64,000 nt of DNA from Ascidia mentula (Eukaryota; Chordata; Ascidiacea; Phlebobranchia; Ascidiidae): positions 18,056,001 to 18,120,000 of the forward strand of contig OX387201.1 in assembly GCA_947561715.1 (NCBI GenBank), given 5' to 3'. The notes below the pieces were generated by a model. It was given only the letters and a program-made list of their open reading frames with translations. It searched no databases and had not been told where the DNA came from. The position numbers and the translations under genes were made by a program. Of this stretch, positions 55,871 to 64,000 are shown piece after piece (the stretch's first letter is position 1; each line of letters starts with the position of its first letter).

Positions 55871-57439
55871 TGAAGCCACCAACCCTCCTCTACACAATTC
55901 ATTAAGAATTAGATGTCTTGTAACTGTTTTTCGTCGTCGCCTGGTATTGATGGAAATTCACCACGTGTTCAGGCTCCACTGTTTTGTTTTGGTTGTGGAA
56001 TTCGGTTGCCTTTTGCCAAATTCGTGCGTTCAATTATCATTACGACATCACAACTGCCTTTTGCAAAGTGTTTTATTTTACAAACAAAACCCATGCATCC
56101 ATGTATCATTCATAAAATGTTCCTGGTTACATCTGTCAGTATTTGCGCTTGACAGATAACCTGTGTTACTGGGATTGTTTTACATCATAGGAAAAAACCT
56201 AAATCGGTTTAATTTGAAACATATCGAAGTTATCATTTATCGAATTGCTGAAGAGACATATAATGAAGATGAACAACTTGAAACATAAACATGCACTTAA
56301 CGCTTTTAATTGGGAAAAATATATTGGTTAAATCTTCATCTCAACATTTCCCTAAATGTAAATATAGGCTCGAAAGCTGTTGCAAAAGAAAGCAATATGA
56401 ATTGCGCGGAAATGTCTCTTTCTTTTTCCGCTACAAAAATAGTCTGCAAAGCGTTGCAATAAAAATATTTACATGCGTTAAACTCATAGCCTATGGGTAA
56501 TGAGTCACAGTTATTATTTGATGTTTCTATTCAGCAAGTCAGGTATTCATGTCTAACTGATACACGTCCATCCCACGAAATTGGAATCAATCGTAACTTC
56601 ACAGCTTCAACAGGTTTCTCGAAAATGTTGGTCACCTTCGTGTCCTGATCAGTGTTGCCATTGAACTCCTTAATTACGTCGAGACAATGATTAGCGAAAA
56701 AAAGCGAGGCATATATATGTATATATAAATACCGCAGCCCTAATATAACAACTTACTACAACTTTTCCGTCACTTCCTGTCACTAGTTTCGAAACTAAAA
56801 TTGTAAGCAAATTGAAAACAAACGTCGCTAGCGCGCGACCCATATAAAAAAAAAACCTGATCGGATTTCGTGTCCAGGATGTCTTGGGTTCAAATCCCGG
56901 TGTGGTCAAAGGAAAAAAATAATCACGATTTAGTGCTCGTCGGTGTAGGGTTGTCCACATCGTGGGTGACCTCATGATACTAAACTGTATATTTGATCCA
57001 GGATTTTTTAAATCTTTTGCGATGTAGGGCGTGTTTGTTTCACGAACGTTTGCTTGTTCGGCGGATGCTCGACTCGAAAAGATGCCACGAAACATCGAAA
57101 TATAAAAGGGAAAACATAACGCGGTTGGTTATGTGTTGCGAAATTGGAAGTTGTGTTTGTGGGCGTGTGCAGACTGCGGTACGCAGATGCTTTGAGCTTT
57201 CCCTGCCCTCGCGTTTGTGTTGAATTAACTGTGTGCTACAACGCACGTGTTCTGTTTTAGTGCGTGGTATACTGTTTTCTTGTGACCTTTTTCAAATTAA
57301 CATGTTTTCATATATTATTTTTGCAAAGGTTAAAATGCGTTGCGTGTGAGTTTCGATTGTTACTTTTTAAAAGGCGATTATTTTATTCGAGGCACCAATA
57401 GTCCCCACGAATATCGGACGATATCGAAAAAAATACAAT
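55871..57439. other. no gene recognised
   Basis: Several short frames without motifs. A tRNA T-arm-like stretch (GGGTTCAAATCCC at about 56,887) might mark a tRNA-derived SINE remnant, but no A-box or full cloverleaf could be drawn. Confidence 0.4.
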
Positions 57440-57454
57440 AGTAATAAAAAAGTT

Positions 57455-57750
57455 TCAGGTACGTGATAAAGAAATGTCGAGCATTAACAATAACAGGCGA
57501 TAGAAACAACAAGTACAGGTGTGTAATAAAGAAATATCGTTAACGAATGTTAACAAAAAATAAACAACAACACAACGAGTGCATGTACGTAGCAACGAAA
57601 AGTCGAACATTAACAGAAGATAACAATAACACAACAATATACAAAAAACAAGAAAGAAAAAGGGGTATCGATCATTAAGGAAATTCGCAATGACACAACA
57701 AATACGGGTACACAAAAAAATTGACGGGTACTGACATAAGGTGGTCAAAT
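57455..57750. repeat. degenerate ~75-bp tandem repeats in the LINE 3' region
   Basis: Three to four units with the words GTAATAAAGAAATATCG, AACATTAACA and AACAACACAACGA recur at about 75-base spacing. On the LINE strand they precede the 3' end; simple tandem 3' tails are common in several LINE clades. Confidence 0.6.
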
Positions 57751-57928
57751 GGCTCTTACAATAAGGTCCGCAAGTGGGCGCTGAGGCGAGATTTTGTCCA
57801 TTTTGCCGGGAGAGTAGTTTTCATGTAGGTACAATTTACAATATATACAATATACGATACAAAAGAACAGGGAGGTGTAATTTTGGGGTGTCATCCGGGA
57901 GAGGGCGGTAGAGCACGGTTTTTGCGAT

Positions 57929-60900
57929 TCATTGGTTGGGTATGGCGTTAACAACATCAGCCAAGACTTCCTCGAGAAAAGGGTTGCCCCTGTTCCGTTG
58001 GATAGCTAGCTTAAAGTGTACAGAGGTTTTGAAGTATGATACCAAATGCCGGGAAATGTCGTTGATGGGTCGTATGTCGTGTTTAATTCTGTTCCGTGTT
58101 TTCCAAATAGTGTGTGTAAGTGAGGTGTTAAGGAATGCTGCTAATGTTTTTGTGTATGGTGTTGTGTTATGAAGTTGTGGAAAGACGATGTGTAAAGGTG
58201 TATCAAATAGAGAAGAGTTTGAGTTAGTTAAAGTTCGGAAAATATTTTTAATTTGGGTGAGAAGAGGTTGAATAGAGCGACAGTTGTGAAAAAGGTGAGA
58301 GAAAGTTTCTAATGAGGAATTACAAAGGTAGCAGTGGGGTTCTTGATCCAGGGCAAGATAGGTTCGTTGGCATTTTAGCGGAAGAATTTTAAGGGTAAGG
58401 CGATAATTAAAAGTTTTAAGGTAGTTGGGGAAGATAGGGTGGTGGATTTGGGACCAGTCGTTGAAATGATGGGGTGTGGTGGATTCGTCCACGATACGGT
58501 GATAGAGGGGCTTTAGTTTATGGGTCATGAGTTCAGTTTCGGTAAGGTTTAAAGATTTGAGGAGGTTTAGAATATATAGATAGTGGGGAGAAGGTGTTGT
58601 TGCGTGTGGTAGGTAATTCCTAGTACGAAGGTTGAAAAGTTTGCTGAGGGGGAGTCCAAGATTATATTCTATGAAGGAAAGTTGCGGAGTAGTTGGGGAA
58701 TCCAAAAGGCGGTGATTGTAATATTGTTTGATAGAATAGAGAAGTGATAGGTCAGCGTAGAGGGGAATGTTTGCCGCGCCGTAACCACCATGGTTACGAC
58801 GGGCTGCCAGGATGTTAATTGACAAGGTTGGATTATTTGGGCCGACGACGAACTTTACCACAATGCCGTCGATCCGTTCTCGTTGCTGGGGTGGTAAGGG
58901 GTAAGTTTTAGCAAGGTATGAAATTTGGGGTAAAAGTATAGTTTTTGAGAGGATGCATTTAGAGTCAAAAGTAAGAAAAGGGTTGCTCATAGATCTGGCG
59001 CGGGATTGTAAAGAGGTGATTGCTTTGTGCCATGTCGCGGTGATGTCTGATGGTGCGCCTATTGGGGTATTTAACGGGCTTATCGATTTAGGGTTCCACT
59101 TTATATTACACAAGGTTGGGTCGTCAAGGGGAGGTCGAAGGATGGCAATCGCTTCGGTTTTGGTGGGGTTGAGTTTTAAACCAGAAAATTTAGCAAAATT
59201 GTCAATGAGGCCGAGGGCTTTGGTGAGGGAGTGCCGATGAGCCACCACTAGGGTGACGTCATCGGCGTAAGCGATTGCCTTGGGTGTGTTGCGGCATGGC
59301 ACCGGGGTTGAAGTGATAGCAGGGTTGTTTTGAAGGGCAACGAGAAGCGGATCTAGGGCAATCAGGAAGAGGTTCAGACTAAGGGGGTCACCTTGTCTGA
59401 TACCTCTCCTGATCGGAAAGTCCGTTGTGGCAAAGCCGTTTACGAAGGCCCGGGAGTTGGCGCTAGAGTGAAGGGCAGAAAGGTAATTAGTAAAGCAAGT
59501 GGGAAAGCGTTTAAGATTTAACTGAAGAAGTAGCCAGGAGAATGAAACAGAATCGAAGGCTTTTTGAAAATCTAGGGAAATGAAGAAAGTGTCCGAATTG
59601 ATGGAGGATGCGTGGTGGTGAAGATCGCGTAAGAGTGAAGTTGCGTCGGATGTGGATGAGCCGGGGGTAGCGAATTGGTTTGAAGAAAGAATTTTGGGAA
59701 TAAAGGGTTTGAGTCTTAGGTTCAAAAGTTTGTGGAGAATTTTAAGATCAGTATTTAACAGAGAAATGGGTCTATAATTATTAAGGAGAGTGGGGTCATT
59801 TTTCTTGAAAATTAGGGTCAGATGGCCAAGGTTAAATTCTGTTGGGGTGTAGGAATTGAAATATGCGTAGTTGAGAGCTTGGGTGAGGTCGGCCCCGATG
59901 AGGTCCCAGTACAGCGAGTAAAACTCGCTGCTGAGACCGTCGGGGCCGGGGGTTTTGCCTGAAGGAAAAAGGGAAAGTGTTTTTCTTACTTCGTGCAGTG
60001 TGATGGGATTCGATAAGGTTGTAAGGAATTGATCTGGTATTACTTTTAAAGGGGTTTTAACAAATAAATTAGAAGGGTCGGGTAATGGAAGGTGTTGATC
60101 GGAATAAAGAGTTTCAAAGAATTGCCGGGTGTGGGAAAGAAGGTAAAGAGAATTTAGGTTTTTTTTGATAGATTGGAAAATACGGAAGTTATCGGGAGAG
60201 GGATTGTCGTTGAGAATTTGGCGGGCGGTGTCGAGTTGTTGCTGTAAGGTGTAGGTTTGGTCGCGGGATTCTTGAGCCAGGCGTTTGGAGTGGGATTTTA
60301 TCAATGATTTAAATTTAAATTTAAGAGTTATCCAAAAGTCCATGGGGTTAGAGTGGAAAGGAGCGAGAGTTTGCCAAAGAGGGTAATAGCGGTGAAAATC
60401 GAGGCGAAAAAGAGGGTCGTTAAGGGTTTTAGTGTTGTTCTTCCAGGTACCTCGTCCCCTGGGTGGGGCAGAGATAAGGTTGACGGAAACCGAAACTGAA
60501 TCATGATCCGAAAAAGGGCATGGGATGAATAAATGTTTGTTGGGAATTAACGAAGAGGAAAGATAAATTCTATCAATTCTGGACTGTGTATTTAGGGCAC
60601 GACGGGAAAATTGGCGGAGGTTTGGATGAAGCAGCCGAAATGAATCCTGTAGGTTAAAAGTTGTTAATAATTTTATAAGGTTGTAGCTGGGCTGTCGATT
60701 GGGTACTGGGGGGTGTTTGTCCAAGGTAGGGTCAGTTACACAGTTAAAGTCACCAGTAAAAACAATGGGATGGGTAGAAGAAATGTAGGGGTAGAGAGAA
60801 TCGAAGAATTTATTATTGAGTATGTAGTGATTTGTGCTAGAGGGTGCGTATATATTAACTAAGTGAAAGGTGTGGGTCAGGGTTGAAATGTCGGCCGCAA

Positions 60901-61192
60901 TGATGCGACCGTCAGAGTCAGAAACGGAGTTAAGAATTCGAAGATTGTAGGAGTTTAGAAGAACTGCGACACCCCCGCAGGCTGGGCCTTTTAGAGGTGT
61001 CGAGTTTAAGAGGATGGGGCCAGAAGTCCATTCGGACTTCCATAGGGATTCGGTTTGGGGGGTAGAATGAGTTTCTTGAAGGCAAAAAATGTCAAAGTTT
61101 AAAGAGGAAAGGTACCGGAACAGGGCTTTTCTCTTGGGGGCTTGGCCAAGGCCGTTAACATTAAGGGTACATATCTTTAAATACGACGCCAT
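57929..61192 (-). CDS. ORF2: LINE ORF2: apurinic endonuclease and reverse transcriptase
   Basis: 1,087 residues, uninterrupted. Residues 1-230 form an AP-type endonuclease (CTLNVNGLGQAPKR, CLQETHST, FTGDFNCVTDP, SDHDSVSV). The reverse transcriptase covers roughly 390-700: ISLDFQKAFDSVSF, GIRQGDPLSLNLFLIALDPLL and AIAYADDVTLV, the last holding the catalytic YADD. A C-terminal CCHC-like finger is visible (CYLCNSSLETFSHLFHNC). Endonuclease nicking and target-primed reverse transcription are the known activities. Overall arrangement and length fit the L1/Tx1 group rather than CR1 or RTE. Confidence 0.92.
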   Translation of the reverse strand: MASYLKICTLNVNGLGQAPKRKALFRYLSSLNFDIFCLQETHSTPQTESLWKSEWTSGPILLNSTPLKGPACGGVAVLLNSYNLRILNSVSDSDGRIIAADISTLTHTFHLVNIYAPSSTNHYILNNKFFDSLYPYISSTHPIVFTGDFNCVTDPTLDKHPPVPNRQPSYNLIKLLTTFNLQDSFRLLHPNLRQFSRRALNTQSRIDRIYLSSSLIPNKHLFIPCPFSDHDSVSVSVNLISAPPRGRGTWKNNTKTLNDPLFRLDFHRYYPLWQTLAPFHSNPMDFWITLKFKFKSLIKSHSKRLAQESRDQTYTLQQQLDTARQILNDNPSPDNFRIFQSIKKNLNSLYLLSHTRQFFETLYSDQHLPLPDPSNLFVKTPLKVIPDQFLTTLSNPITLHEVRKTLSLFPSGKTPGPDGLSSEFYSLYWDLIGADLTQALNYAYFNSYTPTEFNLGHLTLIFKKNDPTLLNNYRPISLLNTDLKILHKLLNLRLKPFIPKILSSNQFATPGSSTSDATSLLRDLHHHASSINSDTFFISLDFQKAFDSVSFSWLLLQLNLKRFPTCFTNYLSALHSSANSRAFVNGFATTDFPIRRGIRQGDPLSLNLFLIALDPLLVALQNNPAITSTPVPCRNTPKAIAYADDVTLVVAHRHSLTKALGLIDNFAKFSGLKLNPTKTEAIAILRPPLDDPTLCNIKWNPKSISPLNTPIGAPSDITATWHKAITSLQSRARSMSNPFLTFDSKCILSKTILLPQISYLAKTYPLPPQQRERIDGIVVKFVVGPNNPTLSINILAARRNHGGYGAANIPLYADLSLLYSIKQYYNHRLLDSPTTPQLSFIEYNLGLPLSKLFNLRTRNYLPHATTPSPHYLYILNLLKSLNLTETELMTHKLKPLYHRIVDESTTPHHFNDWSQIHHPIFPNYLKTFNYRLTLKILPLKCQRTYLALDQEPHCYLCNSSLETFSHLFHNCRSIQPLLTQIKNIFRTLTNSNSSLFDTPLHIVFPQLHNTTPYTKTLAAFLNTSLTHTIWKTRNRIKHDIRPINDISRHLVSYFKTSVHFKLAIQRNRGNPFLEEVLADVVNAIPNQ

Positions 61193-61299
61193 TATAAAAT
61201 TAACTCAAGAAAACAAAAAAAAGAATATATATATATATATAAAGTGGGTGCAACAGAAAGTAAACAAAAACGGGACAAAATTAATGGGGTTGTGGTTGT

Positions 61300-62808
61300 T
61301 TAAAAACACGATGCATTAAAATCATCTGGTATCACTGCTTTACAGTTACACACTAGTTTCTCTCCCGGCGCAAGGTTGTAGCATGATCCACAAGTACACG
61401 CTATTAAAAGTCGCTGACATTTGATGTTTAAACAGCGTGAAGGGCTGAGGTAAGCCTCTTCTGAGGCCCAATTGCCACATCTGCACTTAAGGTGCAAGTT
61501 GTTACATAGGCATTTAATACTCTCGCCTGTTGTGTATGCTGTACTGCAGCAGGGTGTCTTCTTCGACTTTGGGGTGGTTGGGCTCTTCTTCCGTTTGCGG
61601 GAGCGAGCTTCCGTGAATCCTTCGTTGGGGTTTGACTTGGGGGTGGATGTTGCTGATGGAGGTGGTTGCACGCTGTTGGTTTGGGTTGGGGCGGTGTTAG
61701 CCAACACTGGCTTCGGCAAGCTGTGAAGCACCGCCTCTGGTGTCTTCAGTTGGCCTTGCACCGTTGTAGCGCTAGAGGGTTGCGCCTCTGATGGCTTCTT
61801 GCCGCTTTTGGTGACGTCATCCGTCACAGTCGGTGGCTCAGAGTCACCGACTTCAGCGGTCACTTCTTTGTTTTGACCAGGTGTGACTTCAGTCACCACA
61901 GTTGCCGGAGGGGCGTCAGCGATATCAGCTGTCACCTTACGATTAACACCTGACTTAATGTTATCAATTGCCGTGTCTGGCACATGCAGGTGCACAGGTG
62001 GCACGACTTCAGCTGATACTTTTTCGATGGGGTCTGGGGCAACATCACCCGCCAGACTTGACGTTGTGGCGTCGTGCGCTTTCGCCTCTGGCGCCTTCTT
62101 ATCTTTGCTTTCCGTGGGGAGGGGCGCGTCGGCTTGTGCGTTCTGCGCGTTATCGTCGGTGTTGCCACCTTTTGCAGCTGCGGCCCGTTTACGGTCTTCT
62201 ACGTGCTTCGCGAAGCTGGGCCAATCGCTTTTCGTGTGGCCCATTTCAGCGCAAAATTCACATTTCCTGGGCTGACCGTTATATTTAATTTCAACAAATG
62301 TTCTACCGAGGCGTAGACGCTCGGGAATCGGATTCTCCTTTAACACTGAGGCCTTCATGACAATAACTCGTCTGCCTCCATATAGACCGAAGTCATCAAA
62401 AAGCTTCCATCCGCGAAGTGTCGGGGCGTATTTCGAAAAATATGCAAGTAGAGATTGCATCGTGGCGCGCGGGGGGACCCTCGTTAAAAAAACCCGTTCC
62501 TCGTCCTCGCAGTGCGCGGTTGCGTAAACCGGTTTGCCACTTGCTCTTAACGTCATGGCTAAACTTCGGGCTTTCTCCATAGTCGGGCAAAAAAATTTGA
62601 CTCTGCCATTAGGGAATTGAAAAATACCTTCTAGGGTATTTCGCCAGCGAACATTCAATTGGCGTAATAGTAGGTGTATTTCTGGACGTTTCAGGCCCGG
62701 ATTAAAGCGGGCGTCCACTTCAAGATTCTCGTCTGTATCGAACGGATCAGTTCCTGGCACAGAAAGAGCCGCCACACTTGGCCCGGCTACAGCTCTGGCA
62801 AAATCCAT
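61300..62808 (-). CDS. ORF1: LINE ORF1: RNA-binding protein with zinc knuckle and cysteine-rich tail
   Basis: 502 residues from ATG 62,808; the longer frame starts at 62,844 but MDFARAVAG is the better start. An RRM-like region (VFLTRVPPRATMQSLLAYF; GGRRVIVMKASV) is followed by a zinc knuckle CEFCAEMGHTKSDW, where the last ligand, normally Cys, is Trp. A Pro/Thr/Val-rich acidic linker leads to KSRKRKK-like basic sequence, then a C-terminal cluster of CxC and CxxC pairs (CLCNNLHLKCRCGNW, CTCGSCYNL, CNCKA). ORF1 proteins of Tx1-type elements package the RNA. Confidence 0.82.
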   Translation of the reverse strand: MDFARAVAGPSVAALSVPGTDPFDTDENLEVDARFNPGLKRPEIHLLLRQLNVRWRNTLEGIFQFPNGRVKFFCPTMEKARSLAMTLRASGKPVYATAHCEDEERVFLTRVPPRATMQSLLAYFSKYAPTLRGWKLFDDFGLYGGRRVIVMKASVLKENPIPERLRLGRTFVEIKYNGQPRKCEFCAEMGHTKSDWPSFAKHVEDRKRAAAAKGGNTDDNAQNAQADAPLPTESKDKKAPEAKAHDATTSSLAGDVAPDPIEKVSAEVVPPVHLHVPDTAIDNIKSGVNRKVTADIADAPPATVVTEVTPGQNKEVTAEVGDSEPPTVTDDVTKSGKKPSEAQPSSATTVQGQLKTPEAVLHSLPKPVLANTAPTQTNSVQPPPSATSTPKSNPNEGFTEARSRKRKKSPTTPKSKKTPCCSTAYTTGESIKCLCNNLHLKCRCGNWASEEAYLSPSRCLNIKCQRLLIACTCGSCYNLAPGEKLVCNCKAVIPDDFNASCF

Positions 62809-63130
62809 CTCGCAACAAAATTGTGTGTCAAATAAACAAAACACACGCTGGCCACTTGCCGCTCACCGCTACTACAAAGCAATATAGTAGCCCTAAAAAG
62901 GGCCGGGCTAACTAAACAAGTGACCTCAAGCCTCCTCTGCACTTTCATATAACGGTTAGCAATTCTCGTCTCGAAAGGAGTTCCAAATAATATGGTAAAG
63001 TCCTTTGATCACTGTCCTTCACCAACCAGAATATTAATAAACAGAAACGACTCGTAGAACAGAGTATACCTCGGAAAAGGTAATCTTTAGTAAAAGGCGA
63101 AAGATTTATGCGTGTGAGAAGAAACCAGAG

Positions 63131-64000
63131 TGTGGAAGACTAAAAGGCTGCTGCCTAATGGTTATTAGTATTTGATGACATCATACTAATATTGATGACA
63201 TCATTAGTCATACGTGTGAGACACCCTAGTTTAACATGATAAACTGATATTAACAAATTCATGTATTTTGGAAAAGAGGTGATTTATGCTTGACTTGTTC
63301 ATTGCTCTGTTATACCTTTATTATGTATATTTTCCTACTATCTTTCAAGTTATTGAAACTATGCACCCCCCCACATCATATCCTTTTTTATGAAACTGCA
63401 TATTTTATTCACACTTCTACATAAAAATCATAGTTTGGAATAAATTTATTGTTCTTCATACTGCGTCATTATTTATTTTCAGTCGGGTGAAATGGAAGCA
63501 ATTTTTTCAAAGGCTTTGGGAATTTATCTGAGTAAAATGAAGGTAAATGCTTTGGTGATTGTTATTATTTCAAGATGGTGATTGTTGTATATTTGTTAAC
63601 AATTAAATGCTATCTGATGGTATGAAAACTTGACGCTTTTTGCAGGAACAAGAATGCACATGCAAAGATGATGTTTTTCAGCAACATTCTTTGGCGAATG
63701 ATGAAGCAAAGCAACATCTTGAGACAGCTTTAGACCCAAAGTTTTCTCAAGTTGTTTGGGGTGAAAAATGCTATTCTTTGCTTTTGTTATATTAATGTGT
63801 ACTGGTTTTAACATGGCAAAAGTCCTCGAACAAAATTAGTAGTTAGAAAAAAATCGTTCAATTATTGTCAGATCAACAAATGCTGAATTTCAATTTGACT
63901 TTGCAAGAAAAAAGAGATGCAATTATCAGTGAGATTGAAAGTGCAAAAAAACAAGAGGTAATCATGATTGCCTGGAGTTATTCTGAATTTGATGTGCACC
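63131..64000 (+). pseudogene. duplicated internal segment of the pseudokinase gene (continues past the window)
   Basis: Matches 50,820-51,689 with a constant offset of 12,311 bases and only a few substitutions (for example TGTATGTTTG versus TGTATATTTG). It contains exon copies at about 63,483-63,542, 63,646-63,760 and 63,872-63,957. The match starts abruptly in an intron, next to the LINE 5' end. Whether the rest of a second gene copy follows cannot be seen. Confidence 0.85.

Larger units (their letters stand above)
57440..63130 (-). mobile_element. LINE, Tx1/L1-like, nearly full length
   Basis: Two ORFs in the usual order with a 107-nt gap, about 290 bases of upstream sequence and a 490-base 3' region. 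The 3' region (57,440-57,750) contains degenerate ~75-bp tandem repeats rich in AACAATAAC. ORF2 is open over 1,087 codons with all expected domains, so the copy is young. The 5' limit is inferred from where the duplicated host sequence begins at 63,131. Target duplication was not identified. Confidence 0.8.

Noticed and set aside
56860-56925. tRNA gene or tRNA-derived SINE
   Set aside because: A T-arm-like GGGTTCAAATCCC is present, but no acceptor stem, D-arm or A-box could be drawn.

Overview
The window is nuclear DNA from an animal, most likely a marine invertebrate. It is moderately AT-rich, with short-to-medium GT-AG introns, an NLR (NACHT plus leucine-rich repeat) immune gene, a modular secreted protease-like gene, and a dense load of animal transposable elements (Polinton, Ty3/Gypsy, Tx1/L1-like LINE, CACTG-type DNA transposon, hammerhead-ribozyme repeats). 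The species cannot be fixed from sequence alone; a tunicate, cephalochordate, cnidarian or similar would all fit.

Layout. Positions 1-7,610 hold two copies of a segment built of a decayed ~22-bp minisatellite, separated by Gypsy fossil fragments. Positions 7,880-29,460 are a three-level nest. A Gypsy pol fossil is split by a ~15-kb Polinton with 435-bp terminal inverted repeats (about 99% identical, so recent). The Polinton's own DNA polymerase region is split by a 5.6-kb CACTG transposon that has a 2-bp target duplication and two spliced genes. Positions 30,159-34,650 (minus) form a secreted gene of phase-1 cysteine-rich modules followed by a trypsin fold in which none of the three catalytic residues can be found. 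A 64-nt pre-miRNA-like hairpin and a 414-bp foldback element lie in its introns. Positions 35,100-36,150 are a minus-strand Gypsy fossil. Positions 37,299-42,631 (minus) are the NLR gene. Positions 43,139-44,100 are another Gypsy fossil, followed by a ~50-bp satellite. Positions 46,358-54,893 (plus) are a gene whose 21 predicted exons join in frame to exactly 1,005 codons, with a long helical region and a C-terminal pseudokinase. Positions 57,440-63,130 (minus) are a nearly whole LINE with both ORFs. Positions 63,131-64,000 repeat an internal part of the pseudokinase gene at about 99% identity.

The main discovery is a family of type I hammerhead ribozymes carried by small dispersed repeats at about 1,976, 41,478-42,070, 48,737-49,079, 53,031 and 53,152. 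The copy at 42,011-42,070 has every conserved core element: CUGAUGA, a paired stem II, GAAA, a GUC cleavage triplet and a perfect 7-bp stem I. Two ribozymes in tandem delimit a 293-nt monomer, as in retrozymes and in the terminal repeats of Penelope-like elements. Several copies lie in introns of the NLR and pseudokinase genes. Viral-type elements (Polinton, Gypsy) are treated as fossils: named, delimited, and described only by part.
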